Below, piece after piece: positions 16,072 through 24,919 of a DNA stretch of 64,000 bases (position 1 is the first letter of the stretch; every line of letters starts with the position of its first letter). The notes under the pieces are model-generated. The model saw nothing but the letters and a program-made list of their open reading frames with translations, had not been told where the DNA came from and made no database searches. The stretch is taken from contig CACXXT010000001.1 of assembly GCA_902771725.1 (NCBI GenBank), forward strand, positions 1 to 64,000, written 5' to 3'. This DNA is from an uncultured Bacteroidales bacterium (lineage in GTDB: Bacteria; Bacteroidota; Bacteroidia; Bacteroidales; Bacteroidaceae). The translations under genes and the position numbers were made by a program.

Positions 16072-16662
16072 TTATTCGGAACTATTTCCGTCCTCTTCCT
16101 CTTTGGAAAGACTATTCCGTTGTCTGGATTTAAGCTCTTTCGGGGATATTCTGTGGAAGACATAAGGCTTATCGTTAGGATAATGAATGTTTTCTAATAG
16201 CAAACTATCCTTTGAGATTCGTCCTTTCAGCATTACTTTTGCCGCGAAGTACTCATGCATCTGTCGCCATGTCCTATATCCATTTCTGACAGCTTGGTCA
16301 GAGGATTCGATCTGGGTATCAACCGGTTTGCTAAAGAATGGCGAGTCCGTTGAATCCAAGATGAATGAAATGGAATCGCCGCAAAGTCTCAAATCCGTCA
16401 GTTCTAATATGCAGAAACCCGGCAGGAAGCCTTCTCTCGCATCGCAGAACTCATCTGAAGTACCCCAAAAAAGTCCGTGTTTTGAACTATTTGAAGCAGG
16501 CAGTGCTATGACGATGTCATCAATCGATGGTTCTTCGCAGGCCTGATAATAGTAGTATGACATTTGGTCATGACAGAGAGCTTTAGCAATAAAGACCGTC
16601 ATTAATATAATGAAGAGAATAGAAATAAGCATTGCTGCAAGGGTGAATAGATACTTTTTCAT
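16072..16662 (-). CDS. Membrane-anchored protein of unknown function
   Basis: 196 residues with one N-terminal transmembrane helix (FTLAAMLISILFIILMTVFI) and a soluble part rich in Ser and acidic residues containing WGTSDEFCDAREGFLPGFCI and RTWRQMHEYFAAKVMLKG. I do not recognise a family. The C-terminus is charged (RQRNSLSKEEEDGNSSE). It lies between the serpin remnant and another unrecognised secreted protein on the same strand. Confidence 0.55.
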   Translation of the reverse strand: MKKYLFTLAAMLISILFIILMTVFIAKALCHDQMSYYYYQACEEPSIDDIVIALPASNSSKHGLFWGTSDEFCDAREGFLPGFCILELTDLRLCGDSISFILDSTDSPFFSKPVDTQIESSDQAVRNGYRTWRQMHEYFAAKVMLKGRISKDSLLLENIHYPNDKPYVFHRISPKELKSRQRNSLSKEEEDGNSSE

Positions 16663-16719
16663 GTCTTACTCTATTTATATTGCAAAGTTAAGTATTAAGA
16701 ATTTGTCCCAATGGTAACG

Positions 16720-17688
16720 TCATTCATTTTTTCTCGTTTTTATAATTGCTTTAAGATTGACCTCTGCAACTTGCAGCTGCAAGGTAGAAAGGTCATAACA
16801 GATTAGATATACTTTCTCCCCCCTAAGAATTGCCCTATTAGAGAGGTAGGACTCTCCTATGGCGTAAGTGCCGTCGTCGCTGAATACAGGAGCCCCATTC
16901 GTGTCGGGAACGGAAATGCGCTGAATACAAGCACCTTCTAGAGAGTAGACACTAATGATGGCATCTTCCTTCATATCACCTTCCATCCACGCATAAATCA
17001 GGGAGGAACCATATTGGCCAAGGTAAGTTCCCGGTAGTGGAACCGTATATTGGTCATAAGGAACTTCCTCTATTGTGGGCAGATTCAGCAACGAGTCTCT
17101 TTTTTGTTTTTCCACGGCATCGCCTGCAGTCGTATTTGTGAATCCTGCGCTTTGGCGAACAAGGCTATTGGGGAAATGGTAGTACAGGAGAGAGAACTCA
17201 GGCATCTCTTCGCTGAAGCTGGCTGCATCCTGAACGATGAAACCATTATTGTCATAGGTTTCTGCATGGAAAACTCTTTCGATGCCAGGAAGTGGATAGT
17301 GGGTGATATCTCCATTACCATCAGCTTTTAGACCGATAACCTCCTGGAGCTGGTCATGAAGGATATACAGTGAATCGTTCCAGAGTTTCATGGCCGATGC
17401 ACCTGTTTGAGGCAGAAGCAGGTTCTTGCGCATCACTTCGCGTTCACCTTCATAGGCACACACCGCAAGTTCTTTCCCGCCGGAGAAATAGAATTTGGAA
17501 AGCCCGTCAGAATCGAAGCCGGAAAGAGCTACGATATGAGTCGAGGTATCTGCAATACAAGTGATGGCATGTTCGCCCGTACAAGGGAAGTGCCAGTAGC
17601 GTATAGCAGGCTCATCTGCACAGGAAGAACCTGTGCAGAGAGCAACAAGGAAGCATAAATAGCTTTGAATGGACTTAAACTTTTGCAT
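16720..17688 (-). CDS. Putative lipoprotein, unknown function
   Basis: 322 residues; the N-terminus SIQSYLCFLVALCTGSSCAD fits a lipoprotein signal with Cys after SS. The body has repeated beta-strand-like segments (HIVALSGFDSDGLSKFYFSG, LWNDSLYILHDQLQEVIGLK, GEKVYLICYDLSTLQLQVAE) that suggest a beta-propeller of the 6-bladed type found in Bacteroidetes, but no signature is decisive. Surface or periplasmic; isolated gene next to the RHS fragment. Confidence 0.6.
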   Translation of the reverse strand: MQKFKSIQSYLCFLVALCTGSSCADEPAIRYWHFPCTGEHAITCIADTSTHIVALSGFDSDGLSKFYFSGGKELAVCAYEGEREVMRKNLLLPQTGASAMKLWNDSLYILHDQLQEVIGLKADGNGDITHYPLPGIERVFHAETYDNNGFIVQDAASFSEEMPEFSLLYYHFPNSLVRQSAGFTNTTAGDAVEKQKRDSLLNLPTIEEVPYDQYTVPLPGTYLGQYGSSLIYAWMEGDMKEDAIISVYSLEGACIQRISVPDTNGAPVFSDDGTYAIGESYLSNRAILRGEKVYLICYDLSTLQLQVAEVNLKAIIKTRKNE

Positions 17689-17814
17689 CTCAAATAAGGT
17701 AATTATGGTAGACGATAAATTTTTGGATAAGCACCATATTCAGATATGAAATGTCTAATTACGGCTGCTTTAACGACCTTTTTGTATGCATGGGCAGATG
17801 CATGTACAACGGTG

Positions 17815-18483
17815 TCACCCTCCACGTATATTGCCGCTGACCACCATCCGGTTGTTGCCAAGGTGGTCACGGAGGTAGTAGTGGAATAAGGGCTCGTAGC
17901 TGTAAGCAGGTACGGGAATGAGGGGTTGCTGCACCAGCTCTGGCAGGAACGTGATATAGCCGCCGTCAAAATGGTCGCTGACGGCATCCGTGTAAGTCAC
18001 GTTCGTCTCACCTCTGCGGCGGAACCTCCAAGGGCCAGCACAGTCCGTGGTGTCCACAGCCAGCGTCTGGGCTGCCGTGAGATCCATCGTCTGTCCCATC
18101 GGAACCGTCAGGCCCTCCACCGCCGTCGTACGCTTCGTCCGCAACTTGCGGCCGTCGGCAGCATAGATGTACTCCGTCACGTTGCCGTTGGTGAACTGGA
18201 CACGGGTGGGATGGCCGAGGAGGTCATACTGGATAAGGGCTATGCCCTTGTTCTTGTCACGGGTGAGATCACCTGCATTATTATAGTAATATTCCAAGGC
18301 GGAGTTCGCCCCATTCACGAACTCGAAGGCTCCGTCGTGAACATTCGATGAGCCCAGATCAGTGATGGATTTCAGACGGTTGCCCGTATAGGAGTAAGAG
18401 AGGAAGTCCATGTTACCATAGCCTGCCTGACTGTTACCCGTGCGGGTGAGGCTCGTGATGTAACGTTCTTCTGTCATTGCCAT
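17815..18483 (-). pseudogene. RHS-repeat protein fragment fused to the Rpn 5' end
   Basis: The frame starts with the nine Rpn codons MAMTEERYI and continues in frame as RHS sequence: TSLTRTGNSQAGYGNMDFL, SYSYTGNRLKSITDLG, YYYNNAGDLTRDKNKGIALI, YDLLGHPTRVQFTNGNVTEY, IYAADGRKLRTKRTT, FHYYLRDHLGNNRMVV, then SGNIRGG and a stop. The N-terminal repeats and everything after the core-entry motif DHLGN are missing, so it is an RHS fragment captured behind a copied promoter and start. It could still be expressed as a ~222-residue protein. Confidence 0.7.
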
Positions 18484-18553
18484 AGTAGTCTGTTCACCAT
18501 TGTTTCTGGGTGCAAAGTTAGGCGAAATCATTCAATCGGCCTAATCTTTTGCC
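18456..18553 (-). repeat. 98-bp promoter-plus-start module, copy 2 (RHS fragment)
   Basis: Near-identical to 14308-14405 (four differences). The -7 box is kept as TAACTTTG (18520-18513) but the -33 TTTG has become TTAG, so this copy may be weaker. Confidence 0.85.
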
Positions 18554-18637
18554 TTTTTTCTTCCCTTCCTTCCTTTTTTTGCCCTTTTTCCTCCCCTCCC
18601 TCTAATCATCACATCCGAGTTCATATCCAGATGCCTC

Positions 18638-19519
18638 TCACTGATTATTGTCAGATTTGCGTGATTGATTGATAATGAAATCATCCAACATACGCATGCG
18701 TTCCTGTTCAGTCATCTGAGTCCATGAGGGGAACAAGGCCATAAGGGTTCGTAGGGCTTCATCTGATTTATGCCTGAATGTTTTTGCACTGCATTCTTCC
18801 CCTTGGGTATTAAAGAAGAAAAGTGTCCCGTCTTGATCTATTCGGGAAAGAGGTCTTTCTTCCCATGGGTAATACTCTCGTGAGATGAAGGTTGGCACCA
18901 TCTTCTTTTGTTTATATCCTATTTTATAACTGATTGGGAATGCATACAATGAGTCTTTGCTGACATAGAAGTCGACATATAGACACGAGCGGAAACCGCT
19001 GAATAGGCATCTTGTGAGAGAACCTACATTAGTACAATTCACAGGAAACGAATCCAACCTTAGATATGGCTTCCGACTTTCGCTATGCCTCTTGTATTTC
19101 TCCACAAGGGCGAGGAACACCTCTTTCTGTTTTGGGGGGTAACGGTAAGTCCTGATGAAAAGATTCCTGCCATCTGGGACTGGGGTGTATCCCTTTCTAT
19201 TGAAGAAACACCCGAAGGGCTTGTTTGAGCCATGTCTTATTTCAACGAAAAAGCCATCATCAAGAGAAATCATAGAACGTTCTCTACTCAGGCTCGTAGT
19301 GCTATTCAGCAAGTTCCCCACCAGCTCAAACTCTTGGAACGTCAATGTCTGTGTGGAAGGTTCAAGTACCACCTGCTCCTCAATTTCCATAAAAGATTGT
19401 GCGGCATAGACATAGGCCGTATCTGTTCCACTCACGTATGGAAGTATTCTCATACTCTGAGCAAAACAGCAATTACAGAAACAGATTCCTATGAGGAGCG
19501 AAATAAGATGGTGCTTCAT
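18638..19519 (-). CDS. Secreted protein of unknown function
   Basis: 293 residues from the ATG at 19519 (MKHHLISLLIGICFCNCCFA signal peptide); an ATG eight codons upstream is possible. The body contains YVSGTDTAYVYAAQSFMEIE, FELVGNLLNSTTSLSRERSM, TNVGSLTRCLFSGFRSCLYV and ends in charged LDDFIINQSRKSDNNQ. No family recognised. Single gene downstream (on the minus strand) of rsmD, 48 bp away. Confidence 0.6.
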   Translation of the reverse strand: MKHHLISLLIGICFCNCCFAQSMRILPYVSGTDTAYVYAAQSFMEIEEQVVLEPSTQTLTFQEFELVGNLLNSTTSLSRERSMISLDDGFFVEIRHGSNKPFGCFFNRKGYTPVPDGRNLFIRTYRYPPKQKEVFLALVEKYKRHSESRKPYLRLDSFPVNCTNVGSLTRCLFSGFRSCLYVDFYVSKDSLYAFPISYKIGYKQKKMVPTFISREYYPWEERPLSRIDQDGTLFFFNTQGEECSAKTFRHKSDEALRTLMALFPSWTQMTEQERMRMLDDFIINQSRKSDNNQ

Positions 19520-19567
19520 GGCTTTCTTTATATAATTTCTCATAAGTGATGCGTATCAGGTTCATTC

Positions 19568-20116
19568 TTACAGGAAGAAGGAGAAGTTGACGCTGCCGTA
19601 GGCGCGGTGGTCAACGAAGTGTGGGTGTTGGGAAAAATCCTGTGTCTGGCCGTGCTCGAGAACAAAGAGACCGCCTTCCGCAAGGAGGGGGCAGGCGGTG
19701 TCGGCAAAGACGAGGTCGGGCAGCTGGGTGAGTTGTGGCAGGGCGTAGGGCGGGTCGGCAAAGATGAAGTCGTAGGGGCCTGATGCCTTGGTGAGGAAGC
19801 GGAGCGCATCGGCGCGCAGCAGGGTGACGTCGTCTTCTGCCTTCAGGGTCTGGAGGAAACGACGGATGAAACTGATGTGCTGCGGGTCGAGCTCCACGGA
19901 TGTGACGTGGGAGCAGCCGCGGGAGAGGAGTTCGAGCGTGATGCTGCCGGTGCCGGCAAAGAGGTCCAGGGCACGTGGGGCATCGCCCTCGAAGTCGATA
20001 TAGGATCGGAGGACATTGAACAGGTTCTCCTTGGCGAAGTCCGTGGTGGGACGCGCCTTGAAAGTGCGTGGGACGTCGAAGTGGCGACCCCGGTATTTTC
20101 CTGCAACGACTCGCAT
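19568..20116 (-). CDS. rsmD: 16S rRNA (guanine966-N2)-methyltransferase RsmD
   Basis: 182 residues, full length for the family. MRVVAGKYRGRHFDVPR and TRPTTDFAKEN-type start, SAM-binding ALDLFAGTGSITLELLSRG, acidic loop VELDPQ, and the catalytic DPPY in FIFADPPYALPQLTQLPDL are all present. It methylates G966 of 16S rRNA during 30S assembly. It follows the DUF3822 gene by 39 bp, a conserved neighbourhood in Bacteroidales. Confidence 0.93.
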   Translation of the reverse strand: MRVVAGKYRGRHFDVPRTFKARPTTDFAKENLFNVLRSYIDFEGDAPRALDLFAGTGSITLELLSRGCSHVTSVELDPQHISFIRRFLQTLKAEDDVTLLRADALRFLTKASGPYDFIFADPPYALPQLTQLPDLVFADTACPLLAEGGLFVLEHGQTQDFSQHPHFVDHRAYGSVNFSFFL

Positions 20117-20155
20117 GAGGGGGGTAATTTCGGAATTACGGATTAACGGAATTCG

Positions 20156-20986
20156 CTAAATACGGTTGAGCAATAGTGCCATAAGGTCCACAGGCACCTG
20201 TTTCTCGCGGGCGAGTGGCACGCGGGGGAAGATGTCGGCAGGCGAGAGCGCTTCGATGTTGACCAGGTATTCGCTGAGTGCCTGACGCAGTTCTTCGTTG
20301 TTCTCGTCCTGTGATGCCAGTAGCTTGAGGCTGTCCTTCTGCTGGTCCAGTTCCAGCTGTTTCCATACGTTGAGGATGAAGTAGAGTGCATCGGGCACGG
20401 AAGCAATCTGGAAGGTGTTGGCATAGCGCAGCCGTCGTCCGTCGAAGGCATAGAGGCTGTAGCCGTCGGTCTCGGAGCAGACGTACAGCCGCCGCTGTTG
20501 CTCCGGCTGGTCTTCTTCCAGCAGGAGCAGGCGTTCCATGAGGATGGCGCGCGATGCGAAGAATCGTGCCGTGGGGTAGAACTGCAGCACGGCTTCCTCG
20601 ACATCGGCCGGGATGGCATAGATCTCAGCACTTTCCAGCTGCGGCAGGATGTTGTATGCCACACGCTGCTCTGCCGCATTTCCTTGGTCGAAAGCCAGCG
20701 CATAGAGTGCTGCCGCCTCCTCCCGATGGAACTCCTCGAGCGGAACTCGTGTGGAGGGGGTGCAGACGAGGACAAAGCACTGGTCTATCTGCCGGTTGAA
20801 GTAATCCGGACGAGTCAGCTCCTGGGTCAGCTGTTCGGCCAGAGAAAGGCTGTCCGCGAGGCGGAAATGCTCGCCGCGGATGAGACTGCTTGTCTGGAGG
20901 TCACAGACAAAAAAAGAGAATCCATCCGCCCGGAGGCGGATGGATAGACTAAGGGGGTGATAGGACTTATTCCCAGTTGCCGGCAT
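20156..20986 (-). CDS. DUF3822 family protein
   Basis: 276 residues from the ATG at 20986 (MPATGNKSYHPLSLSIRLRA), overlapping the upstream stop by 20 bp; an ATG at 21013 would overlap more. Family features: SIRLRADGFSFFVCD at the start and an ASKHA-like (actin/hexokinase-like) pattern (LYVCSETDGYSLYAFDGRRL, YFILNVWKQLELDQQKDSLK). Function unknown, commonly paired with rsmD. Unusual: an intrinsic-terminator-like hairpin lies within its first 25 codons. Confidence 0.8.
   Translation of the reverse strand: MPATGNKSYHPLSLSIRLRADGFSFFVCDLQTSSLIRGEHFRLADSLSLAEQLTQELTRPDYFNRQIDQCFVLVCTPSTRVPLEEFHREEAAALYALAFDQGNAAEQRVAYNILPQLESAEIYAIPADVEEAVLQFYPTARFFASRAILMERLLLLEEDQPEQQRRLYVCSETDGYSLYAFDGRRLRYANTFQIASVPDALYFILNVWKQLELDQQKDSLKLLASQDENNEELRQALSEYLVNIEALSPADIFPRVPLAREKQVPVDLMALLLNRI
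20912..20945 (-). terminator. Intrinsic terminator embedded in the DUF3822 coding start
   Basis: Minus strand: ATCCATCCGCC, loop TCCG, GGCGGATGGAT (perfect 11-bp stem, 20945-20920), then TCTCTTTTTTT. It follows the upstream gene's stop at 20967 by ~20 bp yet lies inside the DUF3822 reading frame, encoding SIRLRADGFSFF. Confidence 0.75.
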
Positions 20987-21653
20987 TGTTGTTCCAGTTC
21001 CAGAGGTCACCAATCTTCAGACCGGGATAGTTACCCATGTCGTCAGCCAGCTGTGCGCGGTTGACAATGAGGCGTTCGCCGTTGCGACCCATGTTCTTCA
21101 GGAAGGAGGTGTCGGGGGCAGCGCACTCCATCACGTACATGATGGTACCGGAGCGGGTGACTGTTGCCTGAGCCTGAAGCTGGAAGGTGTCGCCCTCAGC
21201 AAAGGGGATGTAGCGGATGGAGTCGGCATTGTAGCCAGGGCCGAAGAGGGAGTCGGAGAGGTTCACCCACGTGGTGTCGCGACGGAAGCCCTGCAGGCCG
21301 TTGGCAGCGATGGCAGCAGCGTCGCCGCTGTTGACGATTTCTGCAGCCTTGCGCTCGGTCAGACCCTTCTCCATTTGCTCGTCGGAGAGGACTCCTTCCT
21401 TCACGATCTTAGGAATACGTCCATTGCGCACGAACTCTACGAGCTTGAAGAGGCTGTCGCAATACATGCCCTCGGGATTCTGGAGCTTGTACTCTTCTTG
21501 AGCTGCCTTGATTTCGAGCAGACGAGCCTTGACGGCGTTTTCACGAACTGTGACTTCCTTGCTGAAGTCGATGTCGTCCTGGATGCTGCGGTAGCAAATG
21601 AACAGCAGACCGACGACACAAAGTGCTAAAAGCACGTTAAAAACCTTTTTCAT
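20967..21653 (-). CDS. Conserved single-pass membrane protein of unknown function
   Basis: 228 residues; N-terminal membrane anchor (FNVLLALCVVGLLFICYRSI), then a helical segment (AVKARLLEIKAAQEEYKLQN) and a periplasmic domain with MYCDSLFKLVEFVRNGRIPK and TFQLQAQATVTRSGTIMYVM. Proteins of this shape are widespread in Bacteroidales; I cannot name a function. A TATTTTTG -7 box lies on the minus strand at 21698-21691, ~38 bp before the start. It is followed by the terminator inside DUF3822. Confidence 0.7.
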   Translation of the reverse strand: MKKVFNVLLALCVVGLLFICYRSIQDDIDFSKEVTVRENAVKARLLEIKAAQEEYKLQNPEGMYCDSLFKLVEFVRNGRIPKIVKEGVLSDEQMEKGLTERKAAEIVNSGDAAAIAANGLQGFRRDTTWVNLSDSLFGPGYNADSIRYIPFAEGDTFQLQAQATVTRSGTIMYVMECAAPDTSFLKNMGRNGERLIVNRAQLADDMGNYPGLKIGDLWNWNNNAGNWE

Positions 21654-21748
21654 GACGTGTATATGAATCTTTTTTATTACTTTTGCAACGCAAAAATAGA
21701 AAGAATAATTGAAATACGCCGCATATTCGGTCGATTTTTTTACTTCTT

Positions 21749-23236
21749 ATGCCAATAAATAGTCAAATGAGGGGTTTAATCCTCAAGAATTTCGGGTTTC
21801 GACCCACCAAAGAGCAGGAAATTGCCACAGAAATGATGTCGGATTTCCTTTTTCAGCGAAATGCGGATAGCATTTTCGTTCTGAGAGGTTATGCAGGCAC
21901 GGGAAAGACGTCTCTCGTGGGTGCCCTGGTGCGTTCGCTGGTGCAGCTGAAGCAGCAGGTGGTGCTCATGGCTCCCACGGGGCGGGCGGCAAAAGTCTTT
22001 GCCCAGCACGCCGCTCATCCGGCCTACACCATCCATCGTCGGATCTACCGTCAGAAGGCTTTCACGGGTGATATGAGCGACTTCCTTCAGGGTGTGAACC
22101 TGATGCACCACACCTTGTTCATCGTCGATGAGGCCTCGATGATTGCCAACGCGGGTGGGGGCGGCGCAGCCTTCGGTTCGGGTTGTCTGCTCGACGACTT
22201 GATACAATATGTCTATTCGGGTGAGGGCTGCCGCCTGATGCTGGTGGGCGACACGGCACAGCTGCCGCCAGTTGGGGAGGAGGAGAGTCCGGCGCTCGCC
22301 ACGGAGGTACTGGAGGGCTACGGACTGCAGGTGAGCGAGTTAACACTGACGGAGGTGGTACGCCAGCTGGAGGATTCGGGCATCCTCTGGAATGCCACTC
22401 AGTTGCGGAGGATGCTGGCGGAAGATGAGGTCTATGCCTTTCCTCAGTTGCACCTGAAGGGATTTGCAGATATCGTGCGCCTGCCGGGTTCTGAGCTGAT
22501 CGAGGCGCTGGAGCAGGCATACTATCAGTGCGGCAAGGATGGCACCATCGTCGTCACCCGCTCCAACACGCGAGCGAATGTATATAATAAAGGTATACGT
22601 GCGCGCATACTTGACTATGATTCCGAGCTTTGCAGCGGTGATCAGGTGATTGTCGTCAAGAACAACTACCACTGGCTGAAGCCGGAGGAGGCGGGTGCCC
22701 CGGGTGCTCAGGGTGCTCCTTCCGGACAGACGACGTCCTTCATCGCCAATGGTGATGTCGCCGTAGTCCGCCGTTTGCGTGCTGAGCGTGAGGTGCATGG
22801 CTTCCGCTTCGCTGATATCCTGCTGAGCTTCCCAGACTACGACGATCTGGAGGTGGAGGCCACGGCGCTGCTGGACACGCTGCAGAGCGAGGCTCCGGCA
22901 CTGACGCGCCAGCAGCAGGAGGTTCTGTTCCAGCACGTCTGGGACGACTATCCGGAACTGACGACGAAGCGGGATCGCATGAAGGCTGTCAAGGAAGACC
23001 CCTATTTCAACGCCCTGCAGATAAAGTATGCCTACGCCGTCACTTGCCACAAGGCGCAGGGTGGTCAGTGGGAGCGGGTGTTCGTGGACCAGGGCTATCT
23101 GACGGAGGATATGCTCTCGCCGGATTATTTCCGATGGCTCTACACCGCTCTCACCCGCGCTACAGACAGGGTTTATCTCGTCAATTGGCCGCGTCAGGAA
23201 CTCGATTCGGAGAGCCAGCAGCTGATGGACGATTGA
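21749..23236 (+). CDS. RecD-like ATP-dependent DNA helicase (UvrD/PIF1-type AAA)
   Basis: 495 residues. Walker A is FVLRGYAGTGKTSLVGAL, Walker B/motif II is LFIVDEASMIAN, motif III MLVGDTAQLPPVGEEESPAL, and the C-terminal UvrD-like motif is YAYAVTCHKAQGGQWERVFV with LYTALTRATDRVYLVNWP. This is the compact SF1 helicase found across Bacteroidetes, likely acting in DNA repair or recombination. A plus-strand TACTTTTG box at 21678-21685 precedes it. A run coding GAPGAQGAPSGQ (~residues 318-329) looks like a small low-complexity insertion. Confidence 0.88.
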   Translation: MPINSQMRGLILKNFGFRPTKEQEIATEMMSDFLFQRNADSIFVLRGYAGTGKTSLVGALVRSLVQLKQQVVLMAPTGRAAKVFAQHAAHPAYTIHRRIYRQKAFTGDMSDFLQGVNLMHHTLFIVDEASMIANAGGGGAAFGSGCLLDDLIQYVYSGEGCRLMLVGDTAQLPPVGEEESPALATEVLEGYGLQVSELTLTEVVRQLEDSGILWNATQLRRMLAEDEVYAFPQLHLKGFADIVRLPGSELIEALEQAYYQCGKDGTIVVTRSNTRANVYNKGIRARILDYDSELCSGDQVIVVKNNYHWLKPEEAGAPGAQGAPSGQTTSFIANGDVAVVRRLRAEREVHGFRFADILLSFPDYDDLEVEATALLDTLQSEAPALTRQQQEVLFQHVWDDYPELTTKRDRMKAVKEDPYFNALQIKYAYAVTCHKAQGGQWERVFVDQGYLTEDMLSPDYFRWLYTALTRATDRVYLVNWPRQELDSESQQLMDD

Positions 23237-23271
23237 ACTTCCTTAAAAAAGCTGAAAAGTGTGCAGGTAGA

Positions 23272-23303
23272 TTTGTCCAAAAAGGAACTTTTGCCTATAT
23301 TTG
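23272..23303 (+). promoter_or_regulatory. Promoter of the AraC-family regulator
   Basis: TTTG (23272-23275), 20 bp, TATATTTG (23296-23303), followed by a ~65-nt leader to the ATG at 23374. Confidence 0.7.
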
Positions 23304-23373
23304 CACCGGAAATCTGGAAAAATCATGGATTTACCCGACCTTTCGAACAATATAGAAGGCTTCAAATCGGACG

Positions 23374-24276
23374 ATGGAAAATAGACAAATAAGCTTAAGC
23401 CTCTCCCAGATACCAAAGAATCTGGGAGTCTCTCGCTTGGGTAATCTCTACCTCTTCTACGACAACCTCTCGGATGAGGATCCTTTCGGAGATTCCAATC
23501 CTCTGGATATGGAATTCCCCGTCAAGAGCGAATCCATGCTGGCTCTCTCCCTGCAGGAGGGATACATTAAACTGAAAATCAACCTTCAGGACGTGGAAGT
23601 CCACGGAGGTCAGGTGCTGGGGCTCATGCCCGGCTGTATCTTCCAGGTGCTGGAGTACTCGGACGATCTGAGGTATTACTGTATGATGATCTCCCCAGAG
23701 GTGATGGACTCCATCCAGAAGAGCTTCGGTGTCCACATCGATCTTACTCGCAGGTACTATAATTTCGGCGTGCATGATGCCACGGAGTCGTCCATGGAAA
23801 TGGGACGTGCGATGTACAACCTCATCAAGGAAGAACTGTGCCAGCCTGACTACTTGACGAAGAAGGATGTCATCCAGCGCTACTGCGAGATATGGATCCT
23901 GAAGGATTACTCGCTCTCGGAGAAGGAGCCTAAGCCGGAGATGCGTAAGCCTGTGGGGCGCAAGGAGCAGATCTTCCGGGATTTCCTGACGCTGCTGGAA
24001 CAGCATTTCACGCAGGAGCGCAGCATCAGCTTCTATGCCGACCGCATGTGTCTGACTCCCAAATATCTCTCGACCATCGTCAAGGAGGTGAGCGGCAAGC
24101 ACGGGATGCAGTGGATAGACGAGTATGTGGCGCTGGAGGCCAAGGCGCTGTTGCGCGAAGGCTCGATGAGTGTGAAGCAGGTGAGCGACAAGCTGAACTT
24201 CCCCTCGCAAAGTATGTTTGGCCGTTTCTTCAAGAAGATGACGGGCTATTCTCCGAAGCAGTATATGCTCCTGTAG
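23374..24276 (+). CDS. AraC-family transcriptional regulator
   Basis: 300 residues. N-terminal cupin-like sensing domain (ESMLALSLQEGYIKLKIN, GQVLGLMPGCIFQVLEYS) and a C-terminal AraC double HTH (ISFYADRMCLTPKYLSTIVK, GSMSVKQVSDKLNFPSQSMF, GRFFKKMTGYSPKQY). Monocistronic, ended by a strong terminator. Ligand and targets not evident from context. Confidence 0.9.
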   Translation: MENRQISLSLSQIPKNLGVSRLGNLYLFYDNLSDEDPFGDSNPLDMEFPVKSESMLALSLQEGYIKLKINLQDVEVHGGQVLGLMPGCIFQVLEYSDDLRYYCMMISPEVMDSIQKSFGVHIDLTRRYYNFGVHDATESSMEMGRAMYNLIKEELCQPDYLTKKDVIQRYCEIWILKDYSLSEKEPKPEMRKPVGRKEQIFRDFLTLLEQHFTQERSISFYADRMCLTPKYLSTIVKEVSGKHGMQWIDEYVALEAKALLREGSMSVKQVSDKLNFPSQSMFGRFFKKMTGYSPKQYMLL

Positions 24277-24300
24277 GGGTATCTGGGAACAAAAAAGAAA

Positions 24301-24331
24301 GAGGCACCTTTGCGGGTGCCTCTTTTTTTTT
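24301..24331. terminator. Bidirectional intrinsic terminator (araC-type gene / lrp-type gene)
   Basis: GAGGCACC-TTTGC-GGGTGCCTC followed by nine Ts on the plus strand, and preceded by an A-rich run giving TCTTTTTT on the minus strand. It sits between convergent genes and can serve both. Confidence 0.92.
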
Positions 24332-24796
24332 CTATAGTTGCGGAATTGGCATTTGCCGGATGAATGCCTCGTGGAAACTGATGATAGATTCCGTGCGCTG
24401 CAGCCCCAGCGGGCGCAGTTTGTCCTGGATGATTTCCATGAGGTGTGCGTTGTTGCGGGCATAGAGTTTCACAAACATGTCGTAGCCGCCGGTGGTGACG
24501 TGGCATTCCACGACTTCGGGAATCTTCTTGATTTCTTCCATCACGCGGTCGAAGTCCGAGGGTTCTTTGAGGTAAATTCCTACGTAGGCGCAGGTGTCGT
24601 AGCCAATCTTGCCGGGGTCGAGGATGAATTGCGAGCCCTTGAGTATGCCGAGTTTGAAGAGGCGCTGTATGCGCTGGTGGATAGCCGCGCCGCTGACTCC
24701 GCACTGCCTGGCTACTTCAAGGAAGGGCTTGCGGGCATCGCTGGCTATGAGTTCTAATATTTGCTGATCTAACTGGTCTATGGTTCCTTGAATCAT
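24332..24796 (-). CDS. Lrp/AsnC-family transcriptional regulator
   Basis: 154 residues, usual length. N-terminal HTH: LDQQILELIASDARKPFLEV, RQCGVSGAAIHQRIQRL; C-terminal RAM domain: AYVGIYLKEPSDFDRVMEEI, VVECHVTTGGYDMFVKLYA. Likely senses an amino acid and controls amino-acid metabolism; targets unknown. Its stop codon lies immediately after the shared terminator. Confidence 0.92.
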   Translation of the reverse strand: MIQGTIDQLDQQILELIASDARKPFLEVARQCGVSGAAIHQRIQRLFKLGILKGSQFILDPGKIGYDTCAYVGIYLKEPSDFDRVMEEIKKIPEVVECHVTTGGYDMFVKLYARNNAHLMEIIQDKLRPLGLQRTESIISFHEAFIRQMPIPQL

Positions 24797-24853
24797 TGCA
24801 TTTAGCTGAGATTGTGGGTGAGATGTTGATTTTCGGGAGGGGTGGGGGATAGG

Positions 24854-24888
24854 GGAAGCGGCAACCCCTGTGTGAGGTCGCCGCTTCC
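24854..24888 (-). terminator. Hairpin downstream of the ExbD genes
   Basis: GGAAGCGGC (24854-24862) and GCCGCTTCC (24880-24888) form a perfect 9-bp stem ~30 bp after the last ExbD gene on the minus strand. No U-tract, so termination strength is uncertain. Confidence 0.5.
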
Positions 24889-24919
24889 TTGGTTGTTCAA
24901 AGTCTTTTTGGGGTTGAGA

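Noticed and set aside
12636..19560. Prophage or integrative element
   Set aside because: No integrase, structural phage, conjugation or replication genes and no flanking att repeats; only scattered remnants.
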